This document shows, piece by piece, positions 59,818 through 64,000 of a DNA stretch of 64,000 bases. The first letter of the stretch is position 1; each line of letters begins with the position of its first letter. The notes beneath the pieces are model-generated. The model ran no database searches. It saw only the letters and a list, made by a program, of their open reading frames with translations, and was not told the DNA's origin. The stretch lies in NCBI RefSeq assembly GCF_026965535.1, contig NZ_CP114039.1, forward strand, positions 2,418,001-2,482,000, given 5' to 3'. This stretch comes from Corallococcus sp. NCRR (GTDB taxonomy: Bacteria; Myxococcota; Myxococcia; Myxococcales; Myxococcaceae). The translations under genes were made by a program, and so were the position numbers.

Positions 59818-60996
59818 GTGGCTCCAAGCGATTCGAACGTGGGTGACGTGGCCGTGGGTCCTGGCTCCAGCGTGACGCGGGGCGTGTGGGCGCGGGTGTT
59901 GAAGGGCGCGGTGGAGGACGCGGTGCGGGCCTACGAGGCGATGGGCGCGGGGCAGCGCGAGCGGGTCCTGGAGGAGGCGCTGGCGGTGCCCGCGGACACG
60001 CGCGCCCGGCTGGTGGAGGTGCTGCGGCAGGCGCGCGACTTCGCGGGCGCGGCGCGGCTGCTGGAGGCGGATGGAGACGACGGGGGCGCGGCGCCGCTGT
60101 ACGAACAGGCGGGAGCGCCGCTGCTGGCGGCGGAGGCGTGGCTGAGGGTGGGGGAGCAGGCCCGCGCGGCGGCGGCCTTCGAGCGGGCCGGTTCGCTGGA
60201 GCAGGCGCTGTCGCTGTACCAGGCGCTGGGCGCGCGCGAGTCGCTGGCGCACCTCTTGGGCCGCATGCACCGGCCCATGGAGGCGGCGCAGGTGTTCCGG
60301 GTGCTGGGCAACGCGCACGCGGAGTTGGAGATGCTGCGCGCGGTGCCCTCGGACGACGCGCAGCGGCCGGAGGCCGTGCTGCGCATGTGTGAGCTGCTGG
60401 ACGCGGAGGGCGCCACGTGGCGCGCGCTGGTGCTCCTGGCGGACGGCATCAAGCACGCGTCGGGGGCGGGGCTGCTCCTGCTCCAGGCGGAGCAGGCGCG
60501 GCTGCTCCAGCAGTTGGGGCTCGCGTCGGCGCCGGAGGGCTCGGTGGCGGCGGAGAAGGCGCCGCCGGTGGTGGATGGCTATGGCTATCTGAAAGCCATT
60601 CCCATCTTCGATGGTCTGTCTTTGGAGGACATGCGCGACCTCTACCGCCTGGCCAGGCCCGTGCTGGTGCCGGCGGGGACGACGGTGCTGGAGAAGGGCG
60701 CGAAGGGGATGGGGCTGGTGGTGCTGCTGGAGGGCATGGTGAGCGTGTCCACCGGCCCGGGCCGGGACGCGCGCCAGCTCAACATGCTGGGGCCGGGCGC
60801 GTTCCTGGGCGAAATCTCCCTCATCCTGGACGGGCCGGTGTCCGCGCACGTGCGCGCGCACACGGTGGTGCGCGCCCTGCGCGTCACGCGGACGGACTTC
60901 CAATACTTCCTGGAGACGCACGAGGCCGCGGCCCTGCGCATCTACCGCCTCTTCACCCAGAGCCTGGCGGAGCGCGTGCGGGACTTGAGCAGCTGA
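59818..60996 (+). CDS. TPR-like protein with cyclic-nucleotide-binding domain
   Basis: A 392-residue protein. GTG 59818 follows GGGAGGA, though the spacing (about 11 nt) is long; TTG 59782 is the alternative. Residues about 20-240 form TPR/SEL1-like helical repeats (AAAAFERAGSLEQALSLYQAL); the C-terminal part (about 270-390) is a Crp-type cyclic-nucleotide-binding beta-roll (IPIFDGLSLEDMRDLYRLARP; LGPGAFLGEISLILDGPVSAHVRA; the phosphate-binding cassette lies at GEISLI). There is no HTH, so it is a cytoplasmic sensor or scaffold, not a transcription factor. The next gene, 81 bp on, has the same type of domains. Confidence 0.88.
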   Translation: MAPSDSNVGDVAVGPGSSVTRGVWARVLKGAVEDAVRAYEAMGAGQRERVLEEALAVPADTRARLVEVLRQARDFAGAARLLEADGDDGGAAPLYEQAGAPLLAAEAWLRVGEQARAAAAFERAGSLEQALSLYQALGARESLAHLLGRMHRPMEAAQVFRVLGNAHAELEMLRAVPSDDAQRPEAVLRMCELLDAEGATWRALVLLADGIKHASGAGLLLLQAEQARLLQQLGLASAPEGSVAAEKAPPVVDGYGYLKAIPIFDGLSLEDMRDLYRLARPVLVPAGTTVLEKGAKGMGLVVLLEGMVSVSTGPGRDARQLNMLGPGAFLGEISLILDGPVSAHVRAHTVVRALRVTRTDFQYFLETHEAAALRIYRLFTQSLAERVRDLSS

Positions 60997-61077
60997 AGGT
61001 CGGGGGTGTGACAAGGGACACCCCGCCGGGACCGCCGAACGGATGCGTGCGCCGCGCGGCTGGGTTACAGAGCGCGC

Positions 61078-62247
61078 ATGGCGGACTCCCCACACGCGCG
61101 GTCCCTGAAGGCCCATGCGGCGACGCTCGCCGCCGAGGGCAAGCTGGAAGCGGCGCTGGCCAGCTACCAGGAGGCCCTGCGCGCGGAGCCGGAGGACGCG
61201 GAGGTCCACCAGCGCGTCGCGGAGCTGCTCGAGTGGCTGGAGCGCACCCCGGAGGCCGCCCACGCCTACGACGACGCGGCGCTCGCCTGGACCCGCGCGG
61301 GAGGGCTCCTGCGCGCGGTGGCCGCCGCGGTGCTGTCGCGAGGCCTGCGGGGCGCGCGTCCCAGGACGGTGCGCACGCTGGCGGAGCGCTTCGCCCTGCC
61401 GCCCGGCGCGCTGGCCCCCACCTTCGCCTGGGTGCCCGACGGCAAGGACCCGGGCGTGCCCGTCCTGTCCGGCGTGGGGCGAGACGCCTTCGTGGCGCTG
61501 GTGGAGGCGCTGGAGGTGCGCGCCTTCTGGCCGGGCCAGCGCGTGGTGGAGGAGGGGCAGCCGGGCGACTCCATGTTCGCGCTGGTGGAGGGGCGCGCGG
61601 AGGTGACGCGCAAGGTGGAGGGCAACGCGCGCCAGGTCGTGGCCACGTTGGGGCCGGGCGACTTCTTTGGCGAGGTGGCGCTGGTGTCCGAGGGGCCCAG
61701 GCTGGCCAGCGTGGAGGTGCGGGAGCGCTCCGTGCTGCTGGAGTTCAAGCGCCAGTCCCTGGCCCGCGTCAGCGCGGCGCACCCGGAGGTGGACGCGGCC
61801 GTGCACGCCTTCTACCAGCGCCGGCTGGTGGACAACCTGCTGCGCACGAGCCCCCTGTTCACCAACCTGCCGCCCGCGCTGAAGCAGGCGATGTCGCGCG
61901 AGTTCGACCTGCGCGCCGTGCCCGCGGGTCAGGTGCTCCTCACGCAGGGGCAGCCGGGGGACGCCTTCTACCTGCTCCTGCGCGGCCAGTGTCAGCTGTC
62001 GCTGGAGCAGCCGGGCCGCATCCTGCTGTTGCCGGAGCTGCGCGAAGGCGACGTGTTCGGGGAAATCTCCCTGCTGTTGGACAAGCCCGTGTCCGCGACG
62101 GTGCGCACGAAGACGCCGTGCGTGGTGCTGCGCCTGGAGCGCGCCGCCTTCGAGCGGCACGTCGTGAGCCAGCCCGGCCTCAAGGGCCAGCTCATGCGCA
62201 TGGGCACGGAGCGCCTCCAGCAGACCGCGAAGGCGCTCTTCGTCTGA
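61078..62247 (+). CDS. TPR protein with two cyclic-nucleotide-binding domains
   Basis: A 389-residue protein related in plan to its upstream neighbour: N-terminal TPR helices (LKAHAATLAAEGKLEAALASY), then two Crp-like beta-rolls, about 130-250 (LGPGDFFGEVALVSEGPRLA) and about 255-380 (LREGDVFGEISLLLDKPVSA). The phosphate-binding cassettes retain FGE but lack the arginine that grips cAMP (RxA reads RLA/VSA-like), so ligand binding is uncertain. No DNA-binding domain. The paired genes may be paralogues working in the same signalling or scaffolding assembly. Confidence 0.88.
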   Translation: MADSPHARSLKAHAATLAAEGKLEAALASYQEALRAEPEDAEVHQRVAELLEWLERTPEAAHAYDDAALAWTRAGGLLRAVAAAVLSRGLRGARPRTVRTLAERFALPPGALAPTFAWVPDGKDPGVPVLSGVGRDAFVALVEALEVRAFWPGQRVVEEGQPGDSMFALVEGRAEVTRKVEGNARQVVATLGPGDFFGEVALVSEGPRLASVEVRERSVLLEFKRQSLARVSAAHPEVDAAVHAFYQRRLVDNLLRTSPLFTNLPPALKQAMSREFDLRAVPAGQVLLTQGQPGDAFYLLLRGQCQLSLEQPGRILLLPELREGDVFGEISLLLDKPVSATVRTKTPCVVLRLERAAFERHVVSQPGLKGQLMRMGTERLQQTAKALFV

Positions 62248-62251
62248 AACT

Positions 62252-63544
62252 TCAGGCCTCCGCGTCCAGCCGCACGGGGTGCTCGCGCAGCCAGTCCTGC
62301 GCGCGGCGGAGGCGGTCCGCGCCGGACGCGCGGCCCTCCTTCTCCAAGAGCTGCCGGTAGGGCTCCAACTGCTCCGGCGTCCACGCGGGCAGGGCCTTCA
62401 GGTCCGCGAGCGCCACCATCTCCTCCGCGCTGCGCCCCTTCGCCTCCTGCCGCGCGGTGAGCAGCGCCGCCAGCACCAGCCGCGCGGGCTCGGCCTCGAA
62501 GGCGATGGCCGCGTCGGTGAGCCACTCGCGCGTGGGCTCGTCCGCCGCCGGGTCCTTCGCTCCCTCGCGCAGCCGCTCCAGCATGCCTTCGAGGAAGTCC
62601 GCGTCCACCGCGCCCTTCACGGCCTTCAAGAGCGCGGAGATGACCTGCCGCCGGCCTTCCGGGTCCTTGGGCTGGGACTTCATCGCGCGCAAGGGCTCCC
62701 ACAGCACGACGGTGAGCCACAGCTCCTCCTCCGGGGAGAAGACGGACGGCGTGGCCGGGTCGCGCAGCTTCGTCTCCACCCGCTGCGCGCGCTCCTTCGC
62801 CTCGCGCGAGATGCGCTCCACCAGCGCGGGGTCCGCCTGCACGTGCTTCACCAGCGCGTCCAGCTCGCCGGCCTCCGCCTTGCGCAGCGCCTCGGACGCC
62901 TCGGGCGTGAGGGCCTCCGGCTCCATGTCCGCGACCAGGGACTCGTACTTGCGCACCACCTCCGCGTGCTTCTGGCTCCACTCGCGGAACTGCACGTCGA
63001 AGACGACGTCCAGCACGGGGTTGTCCTCCGGCCGCACCTTGCCCGTCTTCTTCGCCGCCGTGGCCAGGAGTGCGCCCACGCACAGCGCGCGCCGCTCCTC
63101 CGGCGTGCGGCCGCTCTTCGCCGCCTGCGCGAGCAGCCCCGCGCCCAGCTTCTCCTGGAAGCCGCGCGTGCCCAGCTCCCGCACCACGCCCACGCGCAAG
63201 GCGTTGCGCGCCTGCATCGCGTCCAGGCCTTCTTGCGCGGCCAGCTTCGCGAGCGCCTGGCCCACGTGGTCGCTGAAGGCCTTGTCGTCATAGCGCAGGC
63301 CCGGCTGGGGCCCCGCGGCCTGGAGCAGCACGCCCAGGTGCTCCAGCGCCTGGGACAGGCGGGACACGTCCGCGTCGCCCAGGAGCGACATGGCCGCCTC
63401 CAGGTCCTGCTTCAGCGGGTGGGCGGGGGCGGCGGTGGGAGGCGGCGCGGCTTTCGCGCGGTCCTCGGCGGCATGACAGGCCTTGTACTTCTTCCCGCTG
63501 CCACAGGGGCACGGGTCGTTGCGGCCGGGCTTGGAAGGGCTCAC
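62252..63544 (-). CDS. SEC-C motif protein
   Basis: A 430-residue protein with an N-terminal SEC-C zinc-binding motif, PGRNDPCPCGSGKKYKACH (7-25), in which Cys, Cys, Cys and His bind zinc as in the SecA tail. The remaining 400 residues are alpha-helical and unassigned. The GTG start at 63544 places the motif at the N-terminus as usual. It is convergent with the two-domain cNMP-binding gene, with only 4 bp between stops. Confidence 0.85.
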   Translation of the reverse strand: MSPSKPGRNDPCPCGSGKKYKACHAAEDRAKAAPPPTAAPAHPLKQDLEAAMSLLGDADVSRLSQALEHLGVLLQAAGPQPGLRYDDKAFSDHVGQALAKLAAQEGLDAMQARNALRVGVVRELGTRGFQEKLGAGLLAQAAKSGRTPEERRALCVGALLATAAKKTGKVRPEDNPVLDVVFDVQFREWSQKHAEVVRKYESLVADMEPEALTPEASEALRKAEAGELDALVKHVQADPALVERISREAKERAQRVETKLRDPATPSVFSPEEELWLTVVLWEPLRAMKSQPKDPEGRRQVISALLKAVKGAVDADFLEGMLERLREGAKDPAADEPTREWLTDAAIAFEAEPARLVLAALLTARQEAKGRSAEEMVALADLKALPAWTPEQLEPYRQLLEKEGRASGADRLRRAQDWLREHPVRLDAEA

Positions 63545-63565
63545 GGCCCGGCACCGTAAGCGAAA

Positions 63566-63602
63566 GCGCCCGGCCCTTCCATGAACGGAAGGAGCCGGGC
63601 GC
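63566..63602 (-). terminator. Terminator hairpin after the FadL-like gene
   Basis: GCGCCCGGCCCTTCC (63566-63580) and GGAAGGAGCCGGGCGC (63587-63602) form a near-perfect 15-bp stem with a six-base loop, followed on the - strand by GCTTTCGCTT. It lies between the FadL-like stop and the SEC-C start. Confidence 0.65.
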
Positions 63603-63630
63603 CCCGGTGCTTCAGGAAATGCTCAGCCGG

Positions 63631-64000
63631 TTACTGGAGGTTGAAGCCCAGCGTCAGGCCCAGCACGTGCGCGTTGCCGGAGTACGTGCCCGGCATGCCC
63701 GGGGCCGTGCTCTCCTTGTCCGCCAGCGCGACGAACTGGTAGCCCAGGTCCGCGCGGAACGGCTTGAACTGGTAGCCCACGCCCGCGGACACCTTGAAGC
63801 GGTTGGCGTCCGGGAGGTCCGGCGTCAGCGTGCTGTTGGGGCTGGGGGTCGGGTCGTACGTCAGGCCCAGGCGCACCTGCAGCGCGTCCGTCACGCCGTA
63901 CTCACCGCCCAGCGAGTACTTCCACTTCGCACGCCAGCGCTTGGGGATGGGGTTGTCGATTTCAGGGTTCTCGAAGCGGATGGCCAGCTCCGCGAAGGAG
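63631..64000 (-). CDS. OmpP1/FadL family outer-membrane protein, C-terminal part
   Basis: The final 122 codons of a gene that continues beyond the right edge. The visible part has alternating amphipathic beta-strands (KWKYSLGGEYGVTDALQVRLG, split across lines of the barrel; FKVSAGVGYQFKPFRADLGYQF) and ends in LGLTLGFNLQ, a C-terminal phenylalanine-type outer-membrane signature. The motif RFENPEIDNPIPKRW with the strand pattern is typical of FadL/OmpP1/TodX transporters of hydrophobic compounds. The substrate is unknown and the N-terminal hatch is out of view. Confidence 0.8.
   Translation of the reverse strand, partial: SFAELAIRFENPEIDNPIPKRWRAKWKYSLGGEYGVTDALQVRLGLTYDPTPSPNSTLTPDLPDANRFKVSAGVGYQFKPFRADLGYQFVALADKESTAPGMPGTYSGNAHVLGLTLGFNLQ

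Noticed and set aside
59674-62160. An 828-codon - strand frame opposite the cyclic-nucleotide-binding genes
   Set aside because: It has histidine/arginine-rich shadow composition with no domain, while both + strand genes have clear TPR and beta-roll motifs.

Overview
This window is high-GC DNA from a myxobacterium, most likely a Myxococcus/Corallococcus-type member of the Cystobacterineae. The grounds are strong third-position GC bias (which creates long antisense shadow ORFs), a MYXO-CTERM-type tail on a secreted Asp-box protein, RsbRD_N-type sensor kinases, many lipoproteins and a very large nonribosomal peptide synthetase (NRPS) locus. The genus is inference; no rRNA gene is present.

Region 1 (1-2260): a Tat-exported Gfo/Idh/MocA oxidoreductase and a small hypothetical gene. 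The hypothetical gene converges on the NRPS operon through a junction that has been tandemly triplicated (about 86 bp per unit).

Region 2 (2221-38007): a biosynthetic gene cluster. Its core reads right to left: NRPS1 (FAAL-ACP-C-A-T-C-A-T), NRPS2 (C-A lacking the A-domain tail), an arginine:glycine-type amidinotransferase, and NRPS3 (A-domain tail-T-C-A-T-C-A[GNAT inserted]-T-GHMP kinase). The third adenylation domain is therefore split over two proteins with the amidinotransferase gene between the halves. The fifth adenylation domain carries an inserted acetyltransferase-like domain. The last protein ends in a PduX-like (L-threonine kinase family) domain instead of a thioesterase. A JmjC/cupin-type oxygenase gene diverges from the operon. 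Beyond it are a leftward methyltransferase/ABC exporter/DUF5916 operon, a rightward type II thioesterase, and a leftward five-gene operon (YbaK-type tRNA deacylase, argininosuccinate-lyase-like, cysteine-synthase-like PLP enzyme, ATP-grasp ligase, membrane M28 peptidase).

Working model (inference): the kinase domain makes O-phosphothreonine (or phosphoserine), the PLP enzyme replaces the phosphate with an amine donor such as aspartate, and the lyase releases fumarate. The product would be 2,3-diaminobutyrate (or diaminopropionate). The adenylation pocket of module 4 reads D-V-W-E-I-N-A-D-D-K, close to diaminobutyrate codes. The overall product would be a fatty-acylated pentapeptide: acyl, hydrophobic residue, Leu-like residue, unknown, diamino acid, unknown.

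Region 3 (38118-64000): mostly ordinary chromosomal genes. These are msrA, an M20 dipeptidase, two RsbRD_N sensor histidine kinases, an ornithine cyclodeaminase-family enzyme, TPR proteins, a flavin oxidase, lipoproteins, an NmrA-like reductase, a zincin-like protein with a degenerate HALLH motif, a four-gene translationally coupled exported module (Asp-box MYXO-CTERM protein, lipoprotein, beta-propeller, diheme cytochrome c), two cyclic-nucleotide-binding TPR proteins, a SEC-C protein and the end of a FadL-like porin. No tRNA, rRNA, CRISPR array or insertion sequence was seen. No stretch over 300 bp lacks a gene; the longest gap is 59541-59817.
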